DNA from: Nitrospirota bacterium
Lineage (GTDB): Bacteria > Nitrospirota > Thermodesulfovibrionia > Thermodesulfovibrionales > SM23-35
Direction: 5' to 3'
Length of the DNA: 60,452 bases
Assembly: GCA_013388455.1 (NCBI GenBank)
Contig: JACAFF010000022.1
Span: forward strand, 105,866 to 166,317
The position numbers and the translations under genes are program-made. Under the pieces are notes generated by a model. That model made no database searches. It was not told where the DNA came from and saw only the letters and a program-made list of their open reading frames with translations. The first letter of the stretch is position 1; each line of letters begins with the position of its first letter. This document shows, one piece after another, positions 1 to 10,220 of this stretch.

Positions 1-775
<775 letters not shown>

Positions 776-819
776 TTATACCCCCTTTATCAATAAAAGC
801 TTCATACTTTAGACCCGTT

Positions 820-1701
820 TTATCCCTTCAGTGCTTCAACACCACCAACAACATCCATTAATTCTTTGGTTATTGAAGCTTGCCTGACCTTATTTGCTAA
901 GAGTGTTACTTTATCAATCATTTCGGAACAGTTCTTCGTAGCATTTTCCATAGCTGTCATTCTTGCTGCTTCTTCTGATGCAGATGATTCAAGTAATGCC
1001 CTGTAAATCTGGATCTCAATGTGTTTTGGCAATAATGTTTCAAAAATCCTCTGACGTGAAGGCTCATACATATAATCACCAAAAACGGAAGACTCTTTTG
1101 CTGCTTCACCTTCTGGCTCAAGTGTACCAATAGGAAGAAGCTTCAATGTAGTAACCTTCTGTGATATCAAAGATTTAAATTCATTATATATAACGACTAC
1201 TTCATCCATCGTTTCGTTGACATAATTCTCAATTAAATCTTTTGCAATATTTTGTGCGTCCGAATAGGTTATTTTCCCCGAAAGCCCAAGCCATGTCTTC
1301 CGCATCTGGACATTTCTTCTACGGAAGTAATCACGCGCTTTTCTTCCAACTATATTCATGCTTAATTCAACACCTTCATGTCTGAGACTGTCGAGGTATT
1401 TTGCAGTATACCTGAGAAGATTTGCATTAAAAGCACCACATAGACCTTTATCTGATGTAATAACCAGTACCTCAACTTTCTTCCTTGGTCTCAAAGCAAG
1501 AAGTGGATGAATCTCCCTTTCTGCAACTTTTGCAAGGTCTGATAGAACAGTCTCCATACGGGTAGCATACGGCCTGAAATTCAACATTCTGTCCTGGACC
1601 TTCCTCAATTTTGCAGCAGCAACCATTTTCATAGCTGCTGTTATCTTTTTTGTATTCTGTATCGCTCTTAATCTTTTTCTGATATCCCTTAACGTTGGCA
1701 T
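820..1701 (-). CDS. atpG: ATP synthase F1 subunit gamma
   Basis: Central rotor shaft of F1, linking proton flow in Fo to catalysis. The 293-residue product is of normal family length. The N-terminal coiled coil (MPTLRDIRKRLRAIQNTKKITAAMKMVAAAK pattern) and the C-terminal helix (ENATKNCSEMIDKVTLLANKVRQASITKEL pattern) that form the shaft are both typical. The central Rossmann-like part contains VITSDKGLCGAFN. It lies 26 bases after atpA and before atpD, the standard F1 order. Nothing is unusual. Confidence 0.97.
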   Translation of the reverse strand: MPTLRDIRKRLRAIQNTKKITAAMKMVAAAKLRKVQDRMLNFRPYATRMETVLSDLAKVAEREIHPLLALRPRKKVEVLVITSDKGLCGAFNANLLRYTAKYLDSLRHEGVELSMNIVGRKARDYFRRRNVQMRKTWLGLSGKITYSDAQNIAKDLIENYVNETMDEVVVIYNEFKSLISQKVTTLKLLPIGTLEPEGEAAKESSVFGDYMYEPSRQRIFETLLPKHIEIQIYRALLESSASEEAARMTAMENATKNCSEMIDKVTLLANKVRQASITKELMDVVGGVEALKG

Positions 1702-1727
1702 CTATATTCTCTCCTACTTAAAGGTAA

Positions 1728-3245
1728 TTATGCCTGAAAAGTCTTCTTAAATGCTGTTATAGCATCAGTAATTTTTGCCCTCAGGTCGTCATCAAGTGCC
1801 TGCTTTGTTATAATTTCCTTTCTAAGATCCTGCTTCTCTGCCCTTACATATCTAAGCAATCCTTCTTCAAATGGCCTAACAGCTTCCACAGGAAGATCAT
1901 CGAGAAATCCCTGAGTTCCTGCAAAGATAACTATAATCTGATCCTCAACTGGCATAGGCACATATTGATCCTGTTTAAGAAGTTCGATCATTCGTTTCCC
2001 TCTTTCAATCTGTGCAAGTGTTGCCTTATCAAGATCTGATGCAAACTGTGCAAATGCAGCAAGCTCTCTATACTGTGCAAGATCAAGTCTGAGCATTCCA
2101 GCTATTTGTTTCATTGCTTTTATCTGAGCCGCACCACCAACTCGGCTAACTGACAGACCAGCGTTAACCGCTGGTCTGATACCACCATAGAAAAGTTCTG
2201 GCTCAAGGTATATCTGCCCGTCAGTAATGGAAATAACGTTTGTCGGTATATATCCTGAAACGTCTCCAGCCTGAGTCTCAATAACAGGGATAGCTGTAAG
2301 TGAACCACCACCCATAGCATCGCTCATTTTTGCAGCCCGCTCTAACAACCTTGAATGCAAATAAAAGACATCACCAGGGTATGCTTCACGTGCAGGTGGT
2401 CTTCTAAGAATAAGAGAAAGTTGTCTATATGCGTGTGCCTGTTTTGTGAGGTCATCATATCCAACAAAAGCATGTCTGCCGGAATCTCTGAAATATTCAC
2501 CCATAGTACATGCAACATATGGTGCTATATATTGCATTGGTGCAGGTTCACTTGCTGTTGCAACAACGACGATAGTATGCTCCATTGCACCCATATCTTC
2601 AAGTTTCTTTACGGTATTAACAACTGCTGGTCTTCTCTGACCAACAGCACAGTAAATACAAATAACATCTCCACCCTTTTGATTAATAATAGTGTCAATT
2701 AGAATAGCGGTTTTCCCGATCTGGCGGTCACCAATACAGAGTTCTCTCTGTCCTCTTCCGATAGGGATCATTGAATCGATTGCCTTAAGACCTGTCTGCA
2801 ATGGCTGGTTAACAGGCTGTCTTCTAATAATACCTGGTGCTACTATTTCAACGAGCCTGGTTTCTTTTGTTTGTATTGGTCCTTTTCCGTCAATTGGTTG
2901 CCCAATTGCATTAACAACCCTTCCTATAAGACCTTCGCCAACAGGGACTTCCATAACCTTGCCTGTTCGCTTGACTATGTCACCCTCCTTAACGAGTTTG
3001 TCTTCACCGAAGAGAACAGCACCAACAGCATCTTCTTCAAGGTTAAGTGCCATTCCAAAAACACCATTCGGGAACTCGAGCATCTCCAGGTTCATACAAT
3101 TGTCGAGTCCATAAATCCTTGCAACACCATCACCAACGTAAGTAACAGTACCGATCTCACTTACATCAACCTTTTTCTCAAAATCAGTAATTTGTTTCTT
3201 TAACAGCTCACTTATTTCTTCTGTTTTGATTCCTTCAATTGCCAT
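1728..3245 (-). CDS. atpA: ATP synthase F1 subunit alpha
   Basis: Non-catalytic nucleotide-binding subunit of the F1 hexamer, 505 residues, full length. The N-terminal beta-barrel is followed by the Walker A motif GDRQIGKT near residue 170, with Ile where many homologs have Thr, and by the alpha signature [17 protein letters not shown] near residue 365. The helical C-terminal domain runs to the end. It lies four bases after atpH and 26 bases before atpG, so translation is probably coupled with atpH. Confidence 0.98.
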   Translation of the reverse strand: MAIEGIKTEEISELLKKQITDFEKKVDVSEIGTVTYVGDGVARIYGLDNCMNLEMLEFPNGVFGMALNLEEDAVGAVLFGEDKLVKEGDIVKRTGKVMEVPVGEGLIGRVVNAIGQPIDGKGPIQTKETRLVEIVAPGIIRRQPVNQPLQTGLKAIDSMIPIGRGQRELCIGDRQIGKTAILIDTIINQKGGDVICIYCAVGQRRPAVVNTVKKLEDMGAMEHTIVVVATASEPAPMQYIAPYVACTMGEYFRDSGRHAFVGYDDLTKQAHAYRQLSLILRRPPAREAYPGDVFYLHSRLLERAAKMSDAMGGGSLTAIPVIETQAGDVSGYIPTNVISITDGQIYLEPELFYGGIRPAVNAGLSVSRVGGAAQIKAMKQIAGMLRLDLAQYRELAAFAQFASDLDKATLAQIERGKRMIELLKQDQYVPMPVEDQIIVIFAGTQGFLDDLPVEAVRPFEEGLLRYVRAEKQDLRKEIITKQALDDDLRAKITDAITAFKKTFQA

Positions 3246-3249
3246 AATT

Positions 3250-3789
3250 TCACCCCTTTATTAGCTCATCTTTTAAAAGCCTTAACTGGCTTCTTATGCT
3301 GGTATCATACATTGTACTGCCTATTTTTACGAGAATTCCACCAAGCAGGGAAGGGTCAACAACATAATCTATGTCTACATCCCTGTCCATTAATTTCTTA
3401 AGCGAAGATTTAATAGTGCTTTCGCGCTCTTTACCTATCTCTACAGGAGTCATTACAACTGCCTTTGCCTTTTTCTTCCTTTCAAGATAAATATTTGTGG
3501 CTATTCTTATAATATCCGAAAGGGTCAGGATTAGTCCTACTTCAGACAGATGTAGTATTAATTTTACAGTATATTCAGAAATACTCATTTTTTGCGCTAT
3601 CAACTGTATTACCTTTGTTCTTTCATCCGCTGTGAATTGTGGACTGACAAGGAAATTTCTTAGCTCCTTGCTCTTCATTATTAAATCATTCATAACAGCA
3701 AGTTCTCTTAATGTTTTTTCTACTTCGTCAAGGCCTACATTTACCAATAATGCTTTTGCATATTTATGTGCTTCCTTTGTCTTTTTCAC
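3250..3789 (-). CDS. atpH: ATP synthase subunit delta
   Basis: Delta (OSCP-type) subunit joining the peripheral stalk to the top of F1. It has 179 residues, the usual size. The N-terminal helical domain begins [13 protein letters not shown], and the C-terminal part carries the family pattern [21 protein letters not shown]. The start overlaps the end of atpF by four bases (ATGA), which indicates translational coupling. Its position between the b subunits and alpha is canonical. Confidence 0.95.
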   Translation of the reverse strand: MKKTKEAHKYAKALLVNVGLDEVEKTLRELAVMNDLIMKSKELRNFLVSPQFTADERTKVIQLIAQKMSISEYTVKLILHLSEVGLILTLSDIIRIATNIYLERKKKAKAVVMTPVEIGKERESTIKSSLKKLMDRDVDIDYVVDPSLLGGILVKIGSTMYDTSIRSQLRLLKDELIKG

Positions 3790-4400
3790 CCTCTTCCTCC
3801 TATTTTCATGAGGGATTCATCAAGGAGTTTCTCCTGATCTTCTTTAGTTATCTTATCTTTGATTTTCTTTTCAGCAAGCTCTATAGCCAGATTAACAGCC
3901 TCAGCTTTTATCTGTTCTTTTGCGTGTTTTAATTCGAATTGAATATTTGTTTTAGCCTGTTCTAATATCTTTTCTTTCAGTTTCTCTGTCTCTGCTATTA
4001 TTTTGTCACGTTCTTGCTCCCCAGCACGTCTTGATGCAGAAATAACGGATTCAATCTCTGCATCCTTTGTTTTAAGCCTCTCCTCAACTTCCTGTAATGC
4101 TTTCATCGCAGCCTCTTTTGCAGCCTTGGCTTCATTAAGTGTTTTTTCGATTAACTCGGTTCTATTTTTCAAGAAATTCTGGAAAGGTTTTTTTGCAAAT
4201 TTCCAGAGGATAATTATCAGGACTGCAAAATTGATAATCTTCCACATATAATCTTTCCAAAGTGGCGTATGAGCAGCCTCCTCACCTCCGCTACTTCCAA
4301 AAGCATAAGATGTAAAAACGATACCGGAGATAAATAATGGTAAGATAAGTGTTCTTAACTTTTTGTTTTTAACTTTTAATTCTTTATCTGTTCTTATCAT
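3786..4400 (-). CDS. atpF: ATP synthase Fo subunit b
   Basis: Peripheral-stalk b subunit, anchored in the membrane and dimerising with b'. The 204-residue product has a hydrophobic N-terminal stretch resembling a signal sequence (about 18-36, ending SYAFG), a second hydrophobic segment (about 52-66) and a long charged coiled coil. This two-segment N-terminus is known in b subunits of deltaproteobacteria and Nitrospirota. The first 18 residues (KELKVKNKKLR) come from a simple AAGTTAAAA-type repeat, like other repeat-derived peptides in this window. Both ends overlap neighbours by four bases. Confidence 0.92.
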   Translation of the reverse strand: MIRTDKELKVKNKKLRTLILPLFISGIVFTSYAFGSSGGEEAAHTPLWKDYMWKIINFAVLIIILWKFAKKPFQNFLKNRTELIEKTLNEAKAAKEAAMKALQEVEERLKTKDAEIESVISASRRAGEQERDKIIAETEKLKEKILEQAKTNIQFELKHAKEQIKAEAVNLAIELAEKKIKDKITKEDQEKLLDESLMKIGGRG

Positions 4401-4816
4401 ACCTTCACCAACTTTCTAACTATTTCATCTGAAAATTTATCAACCTCTGCCCTCAATGAACTCCGTGCCTTTTCAGCTTCAGCTCTGATCTCAGCCTTTG
4501 CCTTTTCGAGCATTGCAGTTGCTTCAACGGTAGTAGCAGATATAACCTCTTTTTGCCTGTTTAATCCTTCTGCTTTCAAAGCATCGAAGACTTCCTTTGC
4601 CTTAGTTCTTGCTTCGAGCAACTCACGGTTTAACCTTGCAATCTCTTCTTCTCTTTTATTGCTCATTTCCTTTGCAGCATCGAGAGCACCCTTTACCGTA
4701 TCTTCTCTTTCTTTGAAGATTCTCATGATGGGTTTGAAAAGTATGGCATTTAAAATGAAGAGCAAAATGAAAAAATTAATGGCAAGTACAAGTATCCATT
4801 TATTAATTTCAAGCAT
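4397..4816 (-). CDS. atpF': ATP synthase Fo subunit b' (second b-type subunit)
   Basis: Second peripheral-stalk subunit, expected to heterodimerise with the following b subunit. The start is placed at the ATG at 4814-4816 because GGAAGG lies just upstream and the product then begins directly with the membrane helix (MLEINKWILVLAINFFILLF), giving 139 residues. An upstream in-frame ATG at 4870 would add 18 atypical residues. The rest is a charged coiled coil. It is the first gene of the visible atp operon. atpB and atpE are not present here, so the proton-channel genes must lie elsewhere. Confidence 0.9.
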   Translation of the reverse strand: MLEINKWILVLAINFFILLFILNAILFKPIMRIFKEREDTVKGALDAAKEMSNKREEEIARLNRELLEARTKAKEVFDALKAEGLNRQKEVISATTVEATAMLEKAKAEIRAEAEKARSSLRAEVDKFSDEIVRKLVKV

Positions 4817-4976
4817 TTTACACCTTCCCTTAAGTAGATTGAAAAACAGGGGAAGATTACCACAGTGCAAAAAAAATTGTCAAGCTATTTTTGAGGTCCT
4901 TTAAATTTTTAATTTTAACTTTAAATCAAGCCTTACTTAATTTTAATTGAAAATGTTGTGTTACAATTAAATAGTT

Positions 4977-6113
4977 ATGTTTTACGAAAAACTAAGAATT
5001 TTAAAGGAAAAAAGTCTCTTCAGGACAATAAAAGACAGGGAATCAACTCAGGGACCGAGAATCAAATTCAATAACGTTGAATATATAAATTTCTCCTCTA
5101 ATGATTATCTTGGACTAACGAATCACCCTATAATAATTGAAGCTGTAAGACATTTCTTATATATATATGGGTATGGAGCTGGCGCATCCAGACTCCTTAG
5201 CGGGGGGAGCATCCTTCATAAAGAACTTGAAAAGAATATTGCATTATTTAAAGAGACTGAATCAGCACTTCTATTCAATTCCGGCTATGCTGCAAATATT
5301 GGTATCATACCGGCCATTACTGATGAAAATACTGTAATTTTAAGCGACCAATTAAATCATGCGAGCATTATAGATGGCTGTAGACTCAGCAAATCGAACA
5401 CTTTAATTTACAAACATAAAGATATATCTCATGCTGAAGAATTATTAAGAACAGCAGGCAAAAAAAAGAAGATTATCGCAACTGATAGTGTATTTAGTAT
5501 GGATGGAGATATTGCCCCAATAAAGGAGCTATGCACTCTATGTCAAAAATATGAGGCATTTCTGTATATAGATGATGCCCATGCAACCGGAGTTCTTGGA
5601 AAAGGCAAGGGAAGCCTTGCTCATTTTAATATCAAACCTGACCCGTGGATTATTCAAATGGGGACATTTTCAAAAGCATTTGGCTCATATGGTGCTTTTC
5701 TCGTCGGGAGCGAAAACATAATACAATGGGTTACAAATAATGCAAGAAGTTTTATTTATTCAACAGCCTTGCCCTCTTGTGTTATTGCTGCATCTATAGC
5801 TGCTCTAAAATTTATTGAGAACAATCCTGCCATAATTGAAAAATTATGGATTAACAGGAATAAGGTAGCTAACAGGCTTCAACAAATGGGATATGATATT
5901 ATGGGAAGCGAAACACCTATAATTCCTTTAAAAACAGGGAGTATAGAAAATACCATTAGAATATCATCACATCTTTTTAATCTCGGAATTTATGCTCCTG
6001 CTATCAGACCTCCAACTGTGCAAGAACCTCGTATAAGGATAACAATTACTGCAGCACATACAGACGAAGACATTGAAAGATTTATCGAGGCATTGGTAAA
6101 GATAAGGGTTTAA
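4977..6113 (+). CDS. bioF: 8-amino-7-oxononanoate synthase
   Basis: PLP enzyme condensing pimeloyl thioester with L-alanine to start the biotin rings. The 378 residues are full length. The segment NFSSNDYLGL (about 39-48), the HATGVLGKG motif (about 201-209) that positions the cofactor, and TFSKAFGSYGAF (about 229-240), whose Lys forms the Schiff base, are all present. bioD follows after 17 bases in the same direction. No clear ribosome-binding site precedes the ATG. A TACAAT hexamer (4962-4967) lies only 10 bases upstream, so the message may be nearly leaderless. The related glycine C-acetyltransferase is a less likely alternative given the bioD neighbour. Confidence 0.92.
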   Translation: MFYEKLRILKEKSLFRTIKDRESTQGPRIKFNNVEYINFSSNDYLGLTNHPIIIEAVRHFLYIYGYGAGASRLLSGGSILHKELEKNIALFKETESALLFNSGYAANIGIIPAITDENTVILSDQLNHASIIDGCRLSKSNTLIYKHKDISHAEELLRTAGKKKKIIATDSVFSMDGDIAPIKELCTLCQKYEAFLYIDDAHATGVLGKGKGSLAHFNIKPDPWIIQMGTFSKAFGSYGAFLVGSENIIQWVTNNARSFIYSTALPSCVIAASIAALKFIENNPAIIEKLWINRNKVANRLQQMGYDIMGSETPIIPLKTGSIENTIRISSHLFNLGIYAPAIRPPTVQEPRIRITITAAHTDEDIERFIEALVKIRV

Positions 6114-6130
6114 AATTATAATATGAGATT

Positions 6131-6841
6131 ATGTCGAAAGGTTTTTTCATAACTGGAACTGATACTGGGGTTGGTAAAACTATCATCACAGTAGCTCTTA
6201 TTAAAGCAGTAAATCTACTCGGTAAAAAAGCAGGGGGCATGAAGCCGATTGAAACAGGGTGTTTAAAGGAAGGTGACGTTTTTATACCTTCTGATGGAAT
6301 GTTGATAAAAACAATGGCACATATGGAGGAGAATATCAGACATATTTCACCATGCTGCTTTCAAAGTCCACTCGCACCCTTTCCGGCTTCTGAAATAGAA
6401 GGAATAACTGTCGATCTCGAAAATATAAAAAAAGCTTATATAAATCTCACAAAAAAATATTATGCTGTTATAGTTGAAGGAATTGGCGGATTGCTTGTCC
6501 CCATAAAAAAAGACTATTTTGTGCTTAACCTTGCTAAGGAATTCGGTCTTCCATTAATTATTGTTGCAAAACCTGGACTCGGAACAATCAACCATACCCT
6601 TCTCACACTCAATTACGCCTTAAAAGAAGGATTGCAAGTAGCAGGAATTATCTTAAATAATCACCACCCACCTGAATATACTCTTGCCGAAGAAACAAAT
6701 CCTGACATTATAAGCAAAATCAGTCCTGTCCCCTTATTAGGCATATTTCCATATCTAAAAGATTTTGAAAGCAGCACATTCGAAAAAATGGCAGTAAAAT
6801 ATCTCAACCTCGATATTATTGAAAGATATCTTCAGCCTTAA
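6131..6841 (+). CDS. bioD: Dethiobiotin synthetase
   Basis: ATP-dependent carboxylase closing the ureido ring of dethiobiotin. It has 236 residues, the normal length. The P-loop GTDTGVGKT is at residues 8-16, KPIETG at about 38-43, and VEGIGGLLVPI at about 115-125 matches the family's second conserved stretch. It forms a two-gene biotin operon with bioF. The ATG at 6131 has only a weak GAGAT-like site upstream. It converges on dapA, whose stop is nine bases away. bioA and bioB are not in this window. Confidence 0.94.
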   Translation: MSKGFFITGTDTGVGKTIITVALIKAVNLLGKKAGGMKPIETGCLKEGDVFIPSDGMLIKTMAHMEENIRHISPCCFQSPLAPFPASEIEGITVDLENIKKAYINLTKKYYAVIVEGIGGLLVPIKKDYFVLNLAKEFGLPLIIVAKPGLGTINHTLLTLNYALKEGLQVAGIILNNHHPPEYTLAEETNPDIISKISPVPLLGIFPYLKDFESSTFEKMAVKYLNLDIIERYLQP

Positions 6842-6849
6842 ATTTTCAT

Positions 6850-7722
6850 CTATATAAGTTTTAAATCCGTCAGAACTTTTCTTAGTTTATCTTTATTGCC
6901 CTGTGACATCTCACAGAGAGGAAGCCTGAATTCTTCCTGAATTTTTCCCATCATTGCAAGAGCTGTTTTAACTGGAATCGGATTGGTTTCTATAAACATT
7001 GCTGCATTCAGAGGTTCAAGTCTGTAATGTATCTCTCTTGCCTTTTCATATTGACCCTTAAGCCATAATGAACACATCTGCGAGACCATCTTGGGGGTTA
7101 CATTCGCAGAAACAGATATTACACCCTTCCCCCCAAGTGCAAGCAAAGGCAGAGTTGTAAAGTCATCCCCGGATATAACTGTTATCTTATCTCCACATAG
7201 TCTAATAAGCTCACTAACCTGCTTCATATCGCCTGAAGCTTCTTTAATTGCGACTATGTTACTGATCTCTGCGAGACGTGCTACAGTCGCAGGAAGTATA
7301 TTAACAGCAGTCCTTCCAGGCACATTATACAACACGATAGGAATATCAACTTTTTCAGCAACTGTTTTATAGTGCCTGTAAATACCTTCCTGTGTAGGTT
7401 TATTATAGTAAGGTGCAACAAGCAGTACAGCGTCAGCTCCTGATTTTTTAGCATGCTTTGTAATCTCTATCGTCTCGTCAGTAGAATTTGCTCCTGTTCC
7501 AGCTATAACAGGAATCTTTTTGTTAACAGTTTTTACAGTAAAATCTATGACCCTATAATGCTCTTTATAATCAAGTGTTGCTGATTCGCCCGTTGTCCCG
7601 CATGGCACAATAGCATTGGTTCCCTGAGATATATGCCACTCTATAAGGTCTCCAAGCGCTTTTTCGTCAACCTTGCCTCTTTTAAAAGGTGTTACGATTG
7701 CAACGATTGATCCTCTAAACAT
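6850..7722 (-). CDS. dapA: 4-hydroxy-tetrahydrodipicolinate synthase
   Basis: Aldol condensation of pyruvate with aspartate semialdehyde, the first committed step toward diaminopimelate and lysine. The start is set at the ATG at 7720-7722 because GGAGGG lies seven bases upstream; an in-frame ATG at 7734 would put that site inside the coding sequence. The product then has 290 residues, beginning MFRGSIVAIVTPF. The Thr-Thr pair (GTTGES), the catalytic Tyr (YNVPGR) and the Schiff-base Lys (VAIKEASGD) are visible. It is the last gene of the lysA-dapF-dapA operon, 23 bases after dapF. Confidence 0.96.
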   Translation of the reverse strand: MFRGSIVAIVTPFKRGKVDEKALGDLIEWHISQGTNAIVPCGTTGESATLDYKEHYRVIDFTVKTVNKKIPVIAGTGANSTDETIEITKHAKKSGADAVLLVAPYYNKPTQEGIYRHYKTVAEKVDIPIVLYNVPGRTAVNILPATVARLAEISNIVAIKEASGDMKQVSELIRLCGDKITVISGDDFTTLPLLALGGKGVISVSANVTPKMVSQMCSLWLKGQYEKAREIHYRLEPLNAAMFIETNPIPVKTALAMMGKIQEEFRLPLCEMSQGNKDKLRKVLTDLKLI

Positions 7723-7745
7723 ATCGCCCTCCATTTTTACATCGG

Positions 7746-8660
7746 TTAAATTTCTATAATTCCCTTATAAACTTCAACAGCAGGACCGGTCATGTAAACA
7801 TGGTTATCACCTGCCCATTCTATGAAAAGATCTCCACCTTGCAGGTGGACAGTTAAAATTCTTTCTGTAAGACCTTTCAGATGTGATGCTACAGCTGCAG
7901 CACAGGCACCAGTTCCACACGCCATAGTTTCACCTGCTCCCCTTTCCCACACACGCATTTTAATTTCATGGGGATTTATTATCTGAATAAATTCTACATT
8001 CGTTCTATTAGGGAAAATTTGATGAGTCTCTATTTGAGGACCATAATAGGCTACAGGGAAATCAGATACATTTTCAAGAACAATAACTGCATGAGGATTT
8101 CCCATGGAAACACAGGTAATTTTGAATTCCCTGTCAGAGACCTGTAAAGGATAATCGGTGACCATCTTTGCTTCTTCTGACTTCTGATTTCCGACTTCTG
8201 ATTTCTTTATTTTTACCGGTATTTTTTCAGGTTCAAAGAACGGCTCTCCCATATCAACCTTCACCATGTCTCCTGCTTTCTCTGGTTTGATTATGCCTGC
8301 AAGTGTTTCAATTTTAAGCATATTAGTATTATTTGAAAGATTTCTATCCCAGATGTATTTAGCGAGGCAACGTATTCCATTCCCACACATCTCGACTTCA
8401 CTACCATCAGCATTAAAAATCCTCATTAGAAAATCTGCAATAGCTGACTTCTCAAGTAAAAGTATCTGATCAGCTCCAATGCCAAACCGTCTATCACATA
8501 AGTTTTTTGCTAATTCAGCAAAAGATAACCCCTCTTCTCCTCTCCCCCCCTTTTGGTAATGGTAATCATTGAAAAGTTGTATTTCGCATTTCTGGGTAAT
8601 ACAATCCACAAGTATGAAATCATTACCAAGACCATGCATCTTTGTGAAGTGTATTTTCAT
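7746..8660 (-). CDS. dapF: Diaminopimelate epimerase, with two repeat-derived insertions
   Basis: Cofactor-free epimerase converting LL- to meso-diaminopimelate. Both catalytic Cys motifs are present (MCGNGIRC and ACGTGACAA). At 304 residues it is about 30 longer than typical bacterial DapF. The excess maps to two low-complexity stretches: a GGRGEEG segment (bases about 8529-8554) before the conserved LCDRRFGIGAD, and KKSEVGNQKSEE (bases about 8171-8205), encoded by tandem TTCTGACTTCTGATTT-type repeats. Both keep the frame, so the enzyme is probably functional. It lies between lysA and dapA in the lysine operon. Confidence 0.94.
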   Translation of the reverse strand: MKIHFTKMHGLGNDFILVDCITQKCEIQLFNDYHYQKGGRGEEGLSFAELAKNLCDRRFGIGADQILLLEKSAIADFLMRIFNADGSEVEMCGNGIRCLAKYIWDRNLSNNTNMLKIETLAGIIKPEKAGDMVKVDMGEPFFEPEKIPVKIKKSEVGNQKSEEAKMVTDYPLQVSDREFKITCVSMGNPHAVIVLENVSDFPVAYYGPQIETHQIFPNRTNVEFIQIINPHEIKMRVWERGAGETMACGTGACAAAVASHLKGLTERILTVHLQGGDLFIEWAGDNHVYMTGPAVEVYKGIIEI

Positions 8661-8782
8661 CTTATTTTATAATAGCCAACTGAATTATTCGAGATACCTC
8701 TTAAATCTTCATTTCATATTCATAAATCGAGATATTCTGCACATGCTAAGATAGCGATACAGTCTAAATTTTTAAATTGATA

Positions 8783-10039
8783 TCATTTTAAAAATACCGG
8801 GATTTTATTTTTTAAGATAATATCACTATAAGTTTCGCGTTCCCTTATCATAAAACAGTCTCTACCTTTAACCATTACTTCTGCAGCCCTTGGTCGGCTA
8901 TTATAGTTTGAACTCATTGAAAATCCATAAGCTCCTGCGCTCATAACAGCAAGGTATTCTCCCTTTTTGACTGCCTTCATTTTTCTGTCTTTTGCAAGAA
9001 AATCACTCGATTCACATATTGGGCCAACAACATCACAGACAATAGTATCCCTCTTCTTTTTCTCCACAGGAAGAATAGCATGATATGCACCATAGTAGGA
9101 AGGTCTTATAAGATCATTCATACCTGCATCAACGATTACAAACTCTTTCTCTGCACCTTTTTTTAGATATAAAACTTTTGTAATAAGCACTCCAGCATTT
9201 CCGACTATAGACCTACCCGGTTCTATAAGAAGAGTCAGCTTTCTTCCATTAAGCAAAGGTATAAGATTTTTTGCAAGGTCTTTAGGGACTGGTGGCTCTT
9301 CATCTTTGTAAGTAATTCCGAGTCCACCACCTGCATCGAGGTACTGTATCTTTGCGCCCTGAAGGTTAAGCTCGTCTATAAGAATAAGCACTCTCTTTAA
9401 TGCATCAACAAATGGCGAAATCTTAGTAATCTGCGAACCTATATGCTTATGTATTCCAATGACATTGATATTCTTCAATCTCAAGGCAAGCTTATAATAT
9501 TCCAGGGCATTTTCTATTGGTATACCGAATTTGTGTTTCTTCAGTCCTGTTGTTATATAAGGATGTGTCTCAGGATCAATATCAGGATTTATTCTCAATG
9601 CTATTGGAGCCTTCTTATTCATCTTACCTGCTACCCTGTCAATCTCTCTTAATTCATCTTCAGATTCTACATTGAACATTAGTATCTTTGATTTAATCGC
9701 AAAGCGTATCTCCTCTTCTGTCTTTCCTACGCCTGCATAAACTATTTTTGAAGCGGGGATCCCTGCTTTAAGAGCAACAAAGAGTTCCCCACCAGAAACA
9801 ATATCTGCACCTGAACCGTTTTTTGCAAATAGTCTCAGTATAGCAACATTAGAATTTGCCTTGACTGCAAAACAAATAACGTGTGGAAAATCATTGAATG
9901 CTTCATCATAAGCCTTAAAATGTCTCAAAAGTGTTTTGTAACTGTAAACATAAAGAGGTGTACCGTATTTTTCAGCAAGTGTTTTTAAAGGAATTTCTTC
10001 TACAAACAACTTATCAGAGCGGTATTGAAAAAAATTCAT
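8783..10039 (-). CDS. lysA: Diaminopimelate decarboxylase
   Basis: PLP enzyme removing CO2 from meso-diaminopimelate to give lysine. The start is placed at the ATG at 10037-10039, preceded by GGAGA; an in-frame ATG four codons upstream lacks such a site. The product has 418 residues. The cofactor Lys is in ICFAVKANSN. DAGGGLGI and IEPGRSIVG are the phosphate-binding segments, and CDVVGPICESSDFL carries the active-site Cys contributed across the dimer. It is first in the lysA-dapF-dapA operon, separated from dapF by 122 bases in which I see no feature. Confidence 0.95.
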   Translation of the reverse strand: MNFFQYRSDKLFVEEIPLKTLAEKYGTPLYVYSYKTLLRHFKAYDEAFNDFPHVICFAVKANSNVAILRLFAKNGSGADIVSGGELFVALKAGIPASKIVYAGVGKTEEEIRFAIKSKILMFNVESEDELREIDRVAGKMNKKAPIALRINPDIDPETHPYITTGLKKHKFGIPIENALEYYKLALRLKNINVIGIHKHIGSQITKISPFVDALKRVLILIDELNLQGAKIQYLDAGGGLGITYKDEEPPVPKDLAKNLIPLLNGRKLTLLIEPGRSIVGNAGVLITKVLYLKKGAEKEFVIVDAGMNDLIRPSYYGAYHAILPVEKKKRDTIVCDVVGPICESSDFLAKDRKMKAVKKGEYLAVMSAGAYGFSMSSNYNSRPRAAEVMVKGRDCFMIRERETYSDIILKNKIPVFLK

Positions 10040-10220
10040 TTGGGTCTCCATCTGTAGATTTTTGCTATATTTTATATCTATTTTTATTTAATCTCAAGAG
10101 TCATGGCCTCTTTAAATCAAATAATGCCATTTTGGATTTTATTAAACCTTATATGGTAAATTTTAATCATTAATTGAAATATTACATTAAAATAAAAACC
10201 TTAATATCTGGAGGTTGATT

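Noticed and set aside
2355-3203. Several frames of 60-140 codons antisense to atpA
   Set aside because: They lie wholly inside a conserved gene on the opposite strand and show no protein-family pattern.
4947-4967. A TTGAAA/TACAAT pair as bioF promoter
   Set aside because: The two hexamers are only 9 bases apart, too close for a sigma-70 promoter; only the TACAAT remains a possible -10.
10040-10220. Lysine riboswitch upstream of lysA
   Set aside because: The region is only 180 bases shared by divergent genes and shows none of the conserved L-box stems or motifs.
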